Positions 31,000 through 40,250 of a stretch of 64,000 nucleotides of DNA are shown here, piece after piece (the stretch's first letter is position 1; each line of letters starts with the position of its first letter). Source of the DNA: Verrucomicrobiota bacterium. Its GTDB lineage: Bacteria > Verrucomicrobiota > Verrucomicrobiia > Limisphaerales > PALSA-1396. Below the pieces are notes generated by a model that saw nothing but the letters and a program-made list of their open reading frames with translations, was not told the origin of the DNA and searched no databases. The stretch lies in the NCBI GenBank assembly GCA_016200005.1, contig JACQFP010000029.1:1-64000 (forward strand), in the 5' to 3' direction. The position numbers were made by a program, and so were the translations under genes.

Positions 31000-32007
31000 T
31001 TACAACCGCTCCGCAATGTATTTCTCCAGCTTCACCGTATCGGCGGCGAAGTTACGGATGCCTTCGGCGGTTTTTTCCGTCGCCATCGCGTCCTCGTTCA
31101 GCAGCCAGCGGAATTTATTCTCATCGAGCGTGAGTTTTTCAATCTTGCTCTCCCTTGCCATCGAAGGGCTGAGTTTCCGTTCGACCGGTACGGTGCTGCC
31201 TTTCAACTCCGCTAAAAGATTCGGACTGATGGTCAGGAGATCACAGCCGGCCAGTTCCACAATCTCGCCGACGTTGCGGAAGCTTGCGCCCATGACCTCC
31301 GTCGAATAACCAAACTTCTTGTAGTAGGCATAAATCTCCTTGACGGACTTGACACCGGGATCGTCCACGGGTGCGAAATCCTTCCCCGTGCTCTTCTTGT
31401 ACCAATCCAAGATTCGTCCTACGAACGGCGAGATCAATCGCGCCTTGGCCTCGGCGCACGCGACGGCTTGCGGCAGTGAAAACAACAGCGTCATGTTGCA
31501 GTTGATGCCTTCCTTCTGCAAAATCTCTGCTGCGCGAATGCCTTCCCACGTTGAAGCGATCTTGATCAGGATTCTTTCCTTGGCGATGCCGTTCTGCTTG
31601 TAGAGCGAAATGAAAGAACGCGCCTTGTTCACCAGCCCTTCCGTATCGAACGACAGGCTCGCGTCCGTTTCGGTGGAAACGCGGCCGGGAATGATCTTCA
31701 AAATCTCCAGCCCGAACAAGACCAACAGATAATCGAGCGTCTGACTGATCATCTGCTTTCTGCTCGCGCCCCGACATCCGATGTCGGGGTTGTCGGCCAG
31801 CGCTTTTTCCACCAGCGACTTGTATTCCGGCATCTGCGCGGCCTTAAGAATCAGCGTAGGATTGGTCGTGGCATCCTGCGGCGCAAATTCCTTGAAGGCG
31901 TCAAAATCTCCGGTGTCAGCGACGACCTTGGTGAATTTCTTGAGTTGCTCAAGCTGGTTGACGGCTTGGCGAGTCTCGACTTTTATCGGTTCAGCAATTG
32001 CGCTCAT
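31000..32007 (-). CDS. tal: Transaldolase
   Basis: A 335-residue class I aldolase of the TalB type: '[26 protein letters not shown]' with catalytic Asp31, the Schiff-base Lys149 in '[20 protein letters not shown]', '[21 protein letters not shown]', '[14 protein letters not shown]' and '[11 protein letters not shown]'. It transfers dihydroxyacetone units between sugar phosphates in the pentose phosphate pathway, in the cytoplasm. Loop residues 72-81 ([10 protein letters not shown]) come from a CCCCGAC palindrome. ATG 32007 gives the usual N-terminus. The gene is upstream of the chemosensory operon on the same strand but 387 bp away, so probably separate. Confidence 0.96.
   Translation of the reverse strand: MSAIAEPIKVETRQAVNQLEQLKKFTKVVADTGDFDAFKEFAPQDATTNPTLILKAAQMPEYKSLVEKALADNPDIGCRGASRKQMISQTLDYLLVLFGLEILKIIPGRVSTETDASLSFDTEGLVNKARSFISLYKQNGIAKERILIKIASTWEGIRAAEILQKEGINCNMTLLFSLPQAVACAEAKARLISPFVGRILDWYKKSTGKDFAPVDDPGVKSVKEIYAYYKKFGYSTEVMGASFRNVGEIVELAGCDLLTISPNLLAELKGSTVPVERKLSPSMARESKIEKLTLDENKFRWLLNEDAMATEKTAEGIRNFAADTVKLEKYIAERL
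31769..31789. repeat. CCCCGACAT..ATGTCGGGG palindrome inside tal
   Basis: CCCCGACAT (31769-31777) and ATGTCGGGG (31781-31789) are perfect arms around CCG. The coding strand reads '[10 protein letters not shown]', in a surface loop between '[12 protein letters not shown]' and '[16 protein letters not shown]'. Confidence 0.8.
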
Positions 32008-32107
32008 AAATAAACTGGGTTGAGATTTCCCTGGCCAAGATGCCGCAACAGCTAAACCAATGCAAACTTACTTTGCTATTGTATCGATTAGGCGACGCTC
32101 GTAGGGG

Positions 32108-32139
32108 AACAAGGGACGTTCTTTTGCCTGTCCCTTGTT
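32108..32139. repeat. 10-bp perfect inverted repeat in the tal/lipase divergent region
   Basis: AACAAGGGAC (32108-32117) and GTCCCTTGTT (32130-32139) flank 12 bp. It lies between the transaldolase start (32007) and the lipase start (32224), so it could be a leader hairpin, an operator or a dispersed repeat. Confidence 0.45.
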
Positions 32140-32223
32140 GTAGTGGATGGAATGCTTCCCGTCTTCTTTACGACGTTTTGAAAAATTCTCGTTTCTCCGT
32201 TGAAAACAGATCATATTGCGGGC

Positions 32224-33750
32224 ATGGGGAAACTGACCGCCATCGTGGAAGTTGTCGCCTTGCTCCTCGCGCCTGTCGCATTCACTCGCGGAGCAGGAGT
32301 CACCATCCTCACGCACGGCTTCAACGGAAATGTGACTGATTGGATCATTCCAATTGCGCAACAAATAACCAATTACGATTCCTTCCCAGGGTTCAACTCC
32401 AGTTGTTATCAAATCACCGTGGACGCCGACTTCTTCCACAACTTTTCCGTGACGCAATCCAGAATTGGCGGCGTCAACCCAACCAATTCCGATTCCGGCG
32501 AAATCCTCATCAAACTCGATTGGTCGTCGCTTTCCGTTGATCCTTCCTTTTCAACGTCAGACATCGCAGACAATGTTGTCCCCAAGCTCTTGATTACGAA
32601 TTTCATTCCCGAGCTAGGCGGCCGCGCGCTGGTTGAATTCCCCATCCACCTGATTGGTCATAGTCGCGGCGGCCCTTTGGTTACGCAGTTGTCAAAACTC
32701 CTCGGCAACAAGGGAGTCTGGGTCGATCACATCACCACGTTGGATCCGCATCCCGTTTCGCAGTATGGCGACCCGGACGTTCATGTGTTCGCCAATGTTT
32801 TTTTTGCGGACAATTACTGGCAGACGAACGCGGACGGTTCGTGTCCGAATGGACAATCGGTTGATGGCGCCTACAACCGGTACTTGATGAATTTACAGAA
32901 TGGATACGACTGCAACCACAGCGACGTTCACTTTTGGTATCACGGGACGATCGATTGGCAGGATACACCGATCACGGTCGATGGGGCGACAATCACCAGC
33001 GCCGAGCGTGGTGTTTGGTGGACCAGTTATGAATCGCAAGGGCGCAACGCGGGATTCTATTACAGCCTGATCGGCGGAGGCAACCGACTCAGCACGAACG
33101 AGCCGGCCGGCAGCGGGAACGGGCGAACCCAAGATGGTCTGAATCAGATGTGGAACTTTGGGGTCGGAACTTCGAGCAACCGAACCGCTCTGGCATCAAA
33201 CAATGCCACCTGGCCAAACCTCATCAAATTCGACTTTGAAACCGTTCGCACGGTTATCCAAGGCGACAATATTTCGCTGAGATACTTTTTTCAATTCGGT
33301 CAATCTGCTTCGGATACTGCGACCGTCCAAGTCCACCTTGACGATGACGCCAATCCTTATGACAGAGATCTCGGTCAAGTTTTCCAGGTGACTGAATCGG
33401 GCACAGGCACAAATGCTGTCGGGCAGCATCAATTCGCTTTCAATACCACGAACACATCGCCGGGGAGTTATTACGTTTATGCGAAAATCAGCGACGGCAT
33501 TCACACGCGCTACCTGTATGCTCCTGGGAAATTGATTATCGAACCACCGATGGCCCTCGGAATAGTTAAGATTGGCAATGAGGTGATCATAACCTGGCCG
33601 ACCAATGCGGTTGGGTTCCTTCTCGAGAGCACGACCAATCTCCTTAACGCCTGGTCAACTAATTCGCCACCACCCGTTATCATCAATAGTCAGAATACCG
33701 TCACAAATACTGTCGGCGGTGGGAATGTGTTCTATCGGCTGAAGAAATAG
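32224..33750 (+). CDS. Exported lipase-like alpha/beta-hydrolase with verrucomicrobial C-terminal module
   Basis: A 508-residue protein starting MGKLTAIVEVVALLLAPVAF (signal peptide). The hydrolase domain begins 'VTILTHGFNGNVTDWI' (oxyanion strand) and has the nucleophile elbow 'HLIGHSRGGPLV', with 'ITTLDPHPV' after it as likely Asp region and 'HFWYHGTIDW' as a possible His. The C-terminal 75 residues ('VKIGNEVIITWPTNAVGFLLESTTNL...NVFYRLKK') match the module seen in other exported proteins here. It is likely secreted and acts on a lipid or ester. ATG 32224 was chosen; a TTG at 32200 would put 8 charged residues before the signal. Confidence 0.75.
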   Translation: MGKLTAIVEVVALLLAPVAFTRGAGVTILTHGFNGNVTDWIIPIAQQITNYDSFPGFNSSCYQITVDADFFHNFSVTQSRIGGVNPTNSDSGEILIKLDWSSLSVDPSFSTSDIADNVVPKLLITNFIPELGGRALVEFPIHLIGHSRGGPLVTQLSKLLGNKGVWVDHITTLDPHPVSQYGDPDVHVFANVFFADNYWQTNADGSCPNGQSVDGAYNRYLMNLQNGYDCNHSDVHFWYHGTIDWQDTPITVDGATITSAERGVWWTSYESQGRNAGFYYSLIGGGNRLSTNEPAGSGNGRTQDGLNQMWNFGVGTSSNRTALASNNATWPNLIKFDFETVRTVIQGDNISLRYFFQFGQSASDTATVQVHLDDDANPYDRDLGQVFQVTESGTGTNAVGQHQFAFNTTNTSPGSYYVYAKISDGIHTRYLYAPGKLIIEPPMALGIVKIGNEVIITWPTNAVGFLLESTTNLLNAWSTNSPPPVIINSQNTVTNTVGGGNVFYRLKK

Positions 33751-33831
33751 GGTATCATAATCGAGATCCGGCGTGCCATGACGCGCGCTCGGCATAATTC
33801 GCGGCGACACAATTCAAGATCCGTGCGGGCT

Positions 33832-36800
33832 CTACTGCTGTTGCAGCCGGAAAAATCTCGTGGTGCTCGAGACCGGAAGCGTGACGGAAAGTTGGTTGCC
33901 GCTCGGCACCGCGGCGTTGGTCACGACCGCCCAGTTCGGTGGCGATAGTTGCGGAGTCGTTTGCAGCGTGAAGTTGGTTGCTGAAGCCGGCCAGGAAAGT
34001 ATGACCGTGATGGCGCCGGATCGCTGAATGTTGAGCGTCGGCGCAGGGATAAAATTGATCCCAATCTCCCACATTCCCCGACCGAATGTGCCCGCGGCCA
34101 GCACACCCAGATCGATGTTCATTTCGAGGTCGATCACGAGCGCGTTCGGCAGTCCGGCGCCGAACCGGCTCCAGCTCGTTCCTGAATCCGCCGAGACGTA
34201 CACGCCGTTGTAGTTTCCGATGAACACCTTCGGCGGATTGAATCGGGAATCAAGCTGAATGGTGTAAACCGGCAGATCGGGCAGATTGCCGCTGAGGTTG
34301 GACCAGTTTTGGCCGCCGTTGATCGACCTGAAGACGTGTCCATTTCCCATTCTGGCACGAACGGCATAAATGATCTCGCTGTTCGCCGGATCAACGAGCA
34401 AGTCCTGAATATTATCGGCGACGCCGGGAACATCGCGCTGCGTCCAATTGAACCCATCATCAATGCTCGCGAAAATATGCCCGCCGGCGGAGGCGTAAAT
34501 CGTGTTCGCATCTGTCTTGGCGATGGCGATGCTGTCGATGACTGCGTCCGTGTTCCAACCATAGAAAAACGGAATGGTCACCAGCGCCCAGGAGTCGCCG
34601 CGATCAAGCGATTCGTAAATGCTGTCCGTCCCAAACAACAGCCGCGCAGGATTGGATGGATCGAGCATGTAAGGCGGATAAAAGTTCGATGTGTCCGGAT
34701 AAAACCCCGCCGTCTTCGGAGCCCACGTGACGCCACCGTCGTCGGACCGCTCGAGCGACAGACCGAAGTAGGTGTGATAGACGACGTACGGATTGCCCGG
34801 ATCGACGCGAACAAAACCGCCATCGCCGCCGCGAATGGGATTCCAGCGGGACGTGCCATCGAATTTCACCGTGCCGTTGTCCTGCAAGCCGCCGTAGGCA
34901 AGGTCAAGGTTGGTTGGATGAAGCGCGATGCCGATGAGCTGAAGCGTGCCGAGATTCGCATTCAGATCCGTCCAGCGGATGTTGCCGGGAACGGAATTGT
35001 CCAACCGCCAAAGCCCGCCGTCGTCGCCGAGCAACAATCGATTATTTGGATCAAACGTCATGGCTTGGGCATCGCCATGAATGCTGTTGCCGTCCGCGCC
35101 GATGGATATGTCCGTCCAGTTCAAACCGCCATTGGTGCTGAGGAGGAAGCCATTCGTGTTCGGGCCGAAGCGGGCAACGCCGCCCGCGTAAACGATGTTC
35201 CCGTTGGTGGGAGAAACCGCGAGCGCAGAGCAGAAAAATCCTTGCGGATAAAGATAATTCGGCGTGCCGGTCAACTCCGTCCAGGTCGTTCCGCCATCGG
35301 TCGTCTTCATCATTTTGTAAAGGCCGGTCGTAAACGGAAAGTTTTGGAAGGTGCCGAAGTTCCCATGGATGAGGGGGGCGACAATGGCAGCGTAAAGTGT
35401 CAGCGGAGTGCTTTTGGCAATCGCGAGCTTGATGTCTCCAAGGTTCGTCCCCATCGGGAAATTGCCGGCAACCGTCCACAAAGCGCCGCCGTTGACGGTT
35501 TTGTAAACGCTGTTGGCGGGCGCGCCTGCGGCATTGCCGACCGCGGCATACAGGATTTGCGAATCGGACGGGTCAATGAGCAGATCGGAAAACGCGTTTG
35601 TGCCGGGCAAACTTGCAGTTGTGTTCGACCAATTTGTCCCGCCGTCAATAGATTTCCAGATGTCGGCATTGCCGCTCAAGCCATTGAGTTCACCTGGCGC
35701 GACGGCGACATAAACCGTGTTCGGATCGGTTGGATGCACGACGATTTTGGTCATCGTGTGTCGGTCGAACTGTGAAGTGCCGAGCAACGTCCAGGCAGCG
35801 CCGCCATCCGTGGATTTGAGCAGGCCGCGGCCGAAGAGGAAAAACGCGAAGGGCGGCGTCCCGTAGCCGGTGGATTCGCCGGTGCCGGCGTAGATGATAT
35901 TCGGATTGCTGGGCGCGAGGGCGACTGCTCCCATCATCAACGTTGCCTGGCCGTCCGTCAGCGGCGTCCAACTCGCCCCGCCGTTGGTGGTCTTCCAAAC
36001 ACCGCCGCTGGCCGCCGCAATGTAAATAATGTTCGTGTCTGTTGGATGTGCGGCCACGCCGGTGATTCGTCCGCTGACCGGCTGACACGTCGGCGCTTGC
36101 CCGCTGGCGACAGGCGCGGGGCCGACTGATGACCAGGTAGAACCGGAAAGCGTTCGCGTTGCCGGCAGGCTGTTCGCAATTTTTGCGATGAAAGCATCGG
36201 TGCCGCCACGCAGCGTCGGCAGCAGCGGATTGATCAGCGGAAAATTCGTTGAGATGGTTTGCCCCGCGAGGAAGATGTTGCTGGCGGCGTCCACCGCGAT
36301 TCCCCAGCCGACATCGTCGCCGCTGCCGCCAAGGTACGACGAGAAAGTCACCGAGCCACTGGAGTTGAGTTTAGCTACGAATGCGTCGCTGCCGCCTCCG
36401 CCGTACGCAGCCTGTAAAGGCGTGGTCAGCGGAAAATTCGTGGACGTGGTTGCGCCGGTCACATAGGCATTGCCAGCGCCGTCCACCGCAATGCCACCCA
36501 ATCCGGCCACGAGCGGAGTCACATTCTCATCGCTGTTGCCGCCAAGGTACGTAGCGTAAACGACGCTGATTGCATTCGAATCGATCATCGTGACGAAAGC
36601 GTCGTAACCGCCGCCCGACAGCGATTGATACGCGTTCGTCGTTGGGAAGTCGGTTGAAAGAGTCGTGCCGGTGACGTAAACGTTGCCGGCCAAATCAGCG
36701 GCGATGCCCGTGCCCAACTCAATGTCACTTCCTCCGAGATAAGTGGAGAAGACGAGCGCCGAACCGGTTGGATTGAATTTCGTCACGAAGGCGTCACCCG

Positions 36801-38427
36801 CGCCGCCATAAGGCAGGAGCGGATTACCCAGCGGAAAGACGGGAAAATCAAAAGATGAATCGGTAGAACCCGTAACACACGCCTCACCTGCCGAATCGAC
36901 CGCGATGCCGATGCCCTGGTCAAATCCGCTGCCACCAAGAAAAGTTGAGTAAACCATCGCCGAACCGGCGGGATTGATTTTGGTTACGAATGCGTCGCGT
37001 CCGAAAGATCCGCCGCGCGTGGATTGGAATGCATTTGTTGTCGGAAAACCCGACGACCCGGTGAAGCCGGTCACGAACGCATTGCCCGCGGCATCCACGG
37101 CGACGGCGTTGCCCTGATCGATGCCGCCGCCGCCCAAATAAGTTGAATAGACCAGCGTGCAACCCGACGGGCCGAGCTTGGCGACAAAGGCATCGCTGGT
37201 GCCGCCGGCGTTGAAGGGCTGGATGGGATTGACCGTTGGAAAATCCGACGAGGCGGTGAACCCGGTGAGATAGGCACTGCCGGCGTCGTCCACGGCAATC
37301 CCTTTGCCTTCGTCATCGCCCGTGCCGCCGAGGTAGGTGGAATAGATCACTGCTGAACCGCTTGGGTTCAGTTTGGTCACGAAAACGTCCGTCGGCCCTC
37401 GCCCGCCATTCTTGTTGAGTATCTGCAGCGAGTCCACTGCGGGAAAGTTCGTTGAAAACGTCCGCCCCGTTAAGAAGATCTCGCCGCCACTTCCGAGCGC
37501 AATCGCGTAGCCATAATCTCCATCGCTGCCGCCGAGGTACGAGGAGTAACTCAGAACCGGATCGATGACGAGGGGCAGCGCCGGATCGTGCGCGCCGACT
37601 TCGAAACCGACCAACGGAATTCCAGCCGCAGATTCCGCCGAAGTGGAATTGCGCAACACGTAACGCGCAAGGATTGACTGCCGGACGCCCTCACGCACCT
37701 GATAAGCCTGCGGCGCATGTTGGACGAGTTCGCCGCCGGCAATCTGAATATTTAGATTTCCCTGCTGATCGATCGCCAGCTTTTCAGCCCCATGAAAATC
37801 CAGCGAAATGATTTTTGGATCGTGGCCGGGCGCGATGACGAAATCGTATTCAAGTTCAGATTGGTTGCCGTAAAGGATCAAATCCACTCCCGGATAGATG
37901 CCACTGTACTTCACCTTCGCGAACGTCGGGATGTTTGTGCGCCACAATTTCGGACAATTGCCGCGCAGGTAATTCACTTTCCCTGGCAGCTCAACCAAAC
38001 CCACCATCGTGGGCGCACCATTGGCGTCAACCCAGCGCATCGAAACGGCGGTAACTTCGGAACATCCCATTAAGTCCGCCACGGGGTCCGTTGCCGTTCT
38101 CAAGCCAGGCTCTCGCGACCTCGGCAAAGCCAGCGTCATTTGAGTCGGGGAGAGCAACAGGTTGTAGCCGGGACCACGGGCGAGAAACTTCACGTCATCC
38201 GGAGTCTTGCCTTCATCGGCTTCGAAGCTCAGAGGCAAAGCGGTGAGATCCAGACCGGGCGCGAGACGCGAAGATGGCTTGCTCCCATCAAGGGCTACCC
38301 GGCCTTCGCTGCGTGGCTGCCACTCTATGGCAACGGCAGGCACAACGAGAAAAATCGCCAGCAGGCACAGTGGCTGAGTGCCGATTGGAAAAGATGCCCT
38401 TACATTCATCGAAGTGGTCACTTGCAC
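33832..38427 (-). CDS. Giant exported SBBP / BNR beta-propeller protein
   Basis: A 1,531-residue protein. An AAGGAG Shine-Dalgarno lies 9 bp before GTG 38427; ATG 38409 starts the signal peptide core (MNVRASFPIG...LLAIFLVVPAVA). About 60-290 is a conserved N-terminal domain ('VKYSGIYPGVDLILYGNQSELEYDFVIAPGHDP'). About 295-745 has at least seven SBBP repeats ('YSTYLGGTGDDEGKGIAVDDAGSAYLTGFT'). About 760-1450 has sortilin/sialidase-like Asp-box repeats ('VWKTTNGGASW', 'LLKSTDGGAAW'). The last 65 residues carry the verrucomicrobial C-terminal module ('TNFTLQTTPQLSPPNW', 'RFFRLQQQ'). It is probably on the surface or secreted and may bind glycans or proteins; no catalytic motif was seen. Confidence 0.85.
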   Translation of the reverse strand: MQVTTSMNVRASFPIGTQPLCLLAIFLVVPAVAIEWQPRSEGRVALDGSKPSSRLAPGLDLTALPLSFEADEGKTPDDVKFLARGPGYNLLLSPTQMTLALPRSREPGLRTATDPVADLMGCSEVTAVSMRWVDANGAPTMVGLVELPGKVNYLRGNCPKLWRTNIPTFAKVKYSGIYPGVDLILYGNQSELEYDFVIAPGHDPKIISLDFHGAEKLAIDQQGNLNIQIAGGELVQHAPQAYQVREGVRQSILARYVLRNSTSAESAAGIPLVGFEVGAHDPALPLVIDPVLSYSSYLGGSDGDYGYAIALGSGGEIFLTGRTFSTNFPAVDSLQILNKNGGRGPTDVFVTKLNPSGSAVIYSTYLGGTGDDEGKGIAVDDAGSAYLTGFTASSDFPTVNPIQPFNAGGTSDAFVAKLGPSGCTLVYSTYLGGGGIDQGNAVAVDAAGNAFVTGFTGSSGFPTTNAFQSTRGGSFGRDAFVTKINPAGSAMVYSTFLGGSGFDQGIGIAVDSAGEACVTGSTDSSFDFPVFPLGNPLLPYGGAGDAFVTKFNPTGSALVFSTYLGGSDIELGTGIAADLAGNVYVTGTTLSTDFPTTNAYQSLSGGGYDAFVTMIDSNAISVVYATYLGGNSDENVTPLVAGLGGIAVDGAGNAYVTGATTSTNFPLTTPLQAAYGGGGSDAFVAKLNSSGSVTFSSYLGGSGDDVGWGIAVDAASNIFLAGQTISTNFPLINPLLPTLRGGTDAFIAKIANSLPATRTLSGSTWSSVGPAPVASGQAPTCQPVSGRITGVAAHPTDTNIIYIAAASGGVWKTTNGGASWTPLTDGQATLMMGAVALAPSNPNIIYAGTGESTGYGTPPFAFFLFGRGLLKSTDGGAAWTLLGTSQFDRHTMTKIVVHPTDPNTVYVAVAPGELNGLSGNADIWKSIDGGTNWSNTTASLPGTNAFSDLLIDPSDSQILYAAVGNAAGAPANSVYKTVNGGALWTVAGNFPMGTNLGDIKLAIAKSTPLTLYAAIVAPLIHGNFGTFQNFPFTTGLYKMMKTTDGGTTWTELTGTPNYLYPQGFFCSALAVSPTNGNIVYAGGVARFGPNTNGFLLSTNGGLNWTDISIGADGNSIHGDAQAMTFDPNNRLLLGDDGGLWRLDNSVPGNIRWTDLNANLGTLQLIGIALHPTNLDLAYGGLQDNGTVKFDGTSRWNPIRGGDGGFVRVDPGNPYVVYHTYFGLSLERSDDGGVTWAPKTAGFYPDTSNFYPPYMLDPSNPARLLFGTDSIYESLDRGDSWALVTIPFFYGWNTDAVIDSIAIAKTDANTIYASAGGHIFASIDDGFNWTQRDVPGVADNIQDLLVDPANSEIIYAVRARMGNGHVFRSINGGQNWSNLSGNLPDLPVYTIQLDSRFNPPKVFIGNYNGVYVSADSGTSWSRFGAGLPNALVIDLEMNIDLGVLAAGTFGRGMWEIGINFIPAPTLNIQRSGAITVILSWPASATNFTLQTTPQLSPPNWAVVTNAAVPSGNQLSVTLPVSSTTRFFRLQQQ

Positions 38428-38564
38428 AATACAACACTCCTTGAGTCCAACTATCCTTGATGCAGGTCAAGCAAGCGCGGCATCGGATTTGTTCCGTTTG
38501 CGAACGGACGCGAATCTCAAAAACCTTTTCCCAATCCCTCGCTTCATGCTTTACTCCGCGCGCC

Positions 38565-39854
38565 ATGAAATTGCTCGTTATCGGTTCGGGCGGACGCGAA
38601 CACGCGCTGGTATGGAAACTGGCGCAGTCGCCGCACGTCACGCAGATGTGGTGTGCGTCGGGCAACGCGGGCATTGCACAGGAACGCCTCGCCAGGAATG
38701 GCGCGCTGGTCGAGGGTGTGAACATTGGTGCGGAGGATTTGCCCAAGCTGCTCGCGCTCGCGCAGGAGAAGAAGGCCGATCTCACTGTCGTCGGACCGGA
38801 CAATCCGCTCGCGCTCGGCATTGTCGATTTGTTTCAAGACAATGGACTGCGGATATGGGGACCAAACCAGAAGGCCGCACAGTTTGAGTCCTCAAAAGTG
38901 TTCTCCCAACAATTCATGGAGAAATATGGAATTCCCACGGCGGCGGCCGGAACTTTCGATGAGGCTGGTGCGGCCAAGAGTTTTGCCGCATCGCTTGGGG
39001 GACGTTGCGTGGTGAAAGCCGATGGCCTCGCGCTCGGTAAAGGCGTTTTGATTTGCGCCAGCCAGGCCGAAGCTGAGAAAGCTGTGGACGACATCATGGT
39101 CGGCAAAGCCTTTGGTGCGGCGGGCGCGCGGGTAGTGATCCAGGAATTTCTCGAAGGCGTGGAGATTTCACTGCACGCCCTGTGCGATGGGAAGACGGCA
39201 ATACTTTTTCCGACCTCACAGGATCATAAACGCGCGCTCGACGGTGACTTGGGCCTGAACACCGGCGGCATGGGCGCGTATTCACCCACGATGTTTGTGA
39301 CTGACGCACAGCTTGGCAACGCTCCGCGCAAAATCCTTGAACCGTTCCTTCGCGGCTGTGCGGCGGAGGGGATAGATTTTCGTGGAATCCTCTATCCCGG
39401 CATCATGCTCACGAAGTCTGGGCCGAAGGTTTTGGAGTTCAACGCGCGCTTCGGCGATCCGGAGACGCAGGTTTATCTGACGCGGCTGGAAAGTGATTTG
39501 GTGGAACTACTCGGCGCAAGCGTAAACGGCACGCTCGATAAGATGGACTTGAAATGGAGCGCGACGGCGAGCGTTTGCGTGGTCATGGCCAGCGGCGGTT
39601 ACCCCGGCAGCTACGCGAAGGGTAAGGTCATAACCGGCCTAGATGCAGTGAACGCGCTGCCGAACACAAAAGTTTTCCACGCCGGCACAGCAAGGGCAGG
39701 GGAGCAAATTTTGACAAGCGGCGGACGCGTGCTGGGCGTGACCGCCTGGGCGAATGATTTGCGCGCGGCACAAGCTGCCGCGTATGCCGCCGTGGAGAAA
39801 ATCCATTTCGACGGCGCGCATTTCCGCCGCGACATCGCGGCGAAAGCCTTGTAG
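38565..39854 (+). CDS. purD: Phosphoribosylamine--glycine ligase (GAR synthetase)
   Basis: A 429-residue ATP-grasp enzyme starting MKLLVIGSGGREHALVWKLAQ. It contains 'VVGPDNPLALGIVDLF', 'VVKADGLALGKGVLIC', 'GGMGAYSPTMFVT', 'LYPGIMLTKSGPKVLEFNARFGDPETQ' and ends 'FRRDIAAKAL'. It joins 5-phosphoribosylamine and glycine with ATP, the second step of purine synthesis. The ORF is open upstream to 38457, but ATG 38565 matches the family start. A long inverted repeat begins at its stop codon, and two further copies of its 3' tail lie downstream around an AbiEii-like module. Confidence 0.96.
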   Translation: MKLLVIGSGGREHALVWKLAQSPHVTQMWCASGNAGIAQERLARNGALVEGVNIGAEDLPKLLALAQEKKADLTVVGPDNPLALGIVDLFQDNGLRIWGPNQKAAQFESSKVFSQQFMEKYGIPTAAAGTFDEAGAAKSFAASLGGRCVVKADGLALGKGVLICASQAEAEKAVDDIMVGKAFGAAGARVVIQEFLEGVEISLHALCDGKTAILFPTSQDHKRALDGDLGLNTGGMGAYSPTMFVTDAQLGNAPRKILEPFLRGCAAEGIDFRGILYPGIMLTKSGPKVLEFNARFGDPETQVYLTRLESDLVELLGASVNGTLDKMDLKWSATASVCVVMASGGYPGSYAKGKVITGLDAVNALPNTKVFHAGTARAGEQILTSGGRVLGVTAWANDLRAAQAAAYAAVEKIHFDGAHFRRDIAAKAL

Positions 39855-39914
39855 CCGACGACGTCAGTCGGCGCAAACTGCCCGAGAATGGCGCGGACTG
39901 ACGTCCGCGGCTAC
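39851..39914. repeat. Long imperfect inverted repeat at the purD stop
   Basis: GTAGCCGacgacgtcagtcggcgc and its inverted partner gcgcggactgacgtccgCGGCTAC pair over about 24 bp with 3 mismatches around a 16-nt loop. It starts in the TAG stop. It could act as a transcription terminator or be a dispersed palindromic repeat. Confidence 0.6.
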
Positions 39915-39992
39915 GACCAAGAACGTTGAAGCGCGCCCGAACCCCGTCAACGATTTCTTGCCGTGATTGCCCGGCGCTCGTAAATTGCCAGG

Positions 39993-40250
39993 GTGACTGC
40001 CGAGCATGACGAGTTGCGCGAACTGCCCCCGCCCACACCGGCCCCGCCGGAATTGCGCGAGCGCGCGGCGGCCCTGGTGCGCAACCACCCGGAATGCTTT
40101 TGGTTCTGGCATCCGGAGGCGCGCGTCCGCCATCTCGAGGACGTGCGGTCCGTGGTTGAGCACCTGCGCGAATACGGCGACCGCCGCGCCTGGTGGGATG
40201 CCCAGGAATTACACCGATGCCTCTCACCCCTTTACAAAAAGACATCCTAG
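39993..40250 (+). CDS. Small partner protein of an AbiEii-like nucleotidyltransferase
   Basis: An 85-residue ORF starting at GTG 39993. The body reads 'ERAAALVRNHPECFWFWHPEARVRHLEDVRSVVEHLREYGDRRAWWDAQELHRCL'. Its 3' end overlaps the nucleotidyltransferase ORF by 34 bp, so the two are translationally coupled like a toxin-antitoxin pair. It does not resemble the usual AbiEi winged-helix antitoxin. I recall similar 'CFWFWHPEAR' proteins next to nucleotidyltransferase genes in other Verrucomicrobiota but cannot verify this. Function unknown; antitoxin or cofactor is an inference. Confidence 0.6.
   Translation: MTAEHDELRELPPPTPAPPELRERAAALVRNHPECFWFWHPEARVRHLEDVRSVVEHLREYGDRRAWWDAQELHRCLSPLYKKTS

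Noticed and set aside
34309-35775. 488-codon plus-strand frame opposite the propeller gene
   Set aside because: Arg/Val/Ala-rich translation without domains; the minus-strand protein with Asp-box repeats explains the region.
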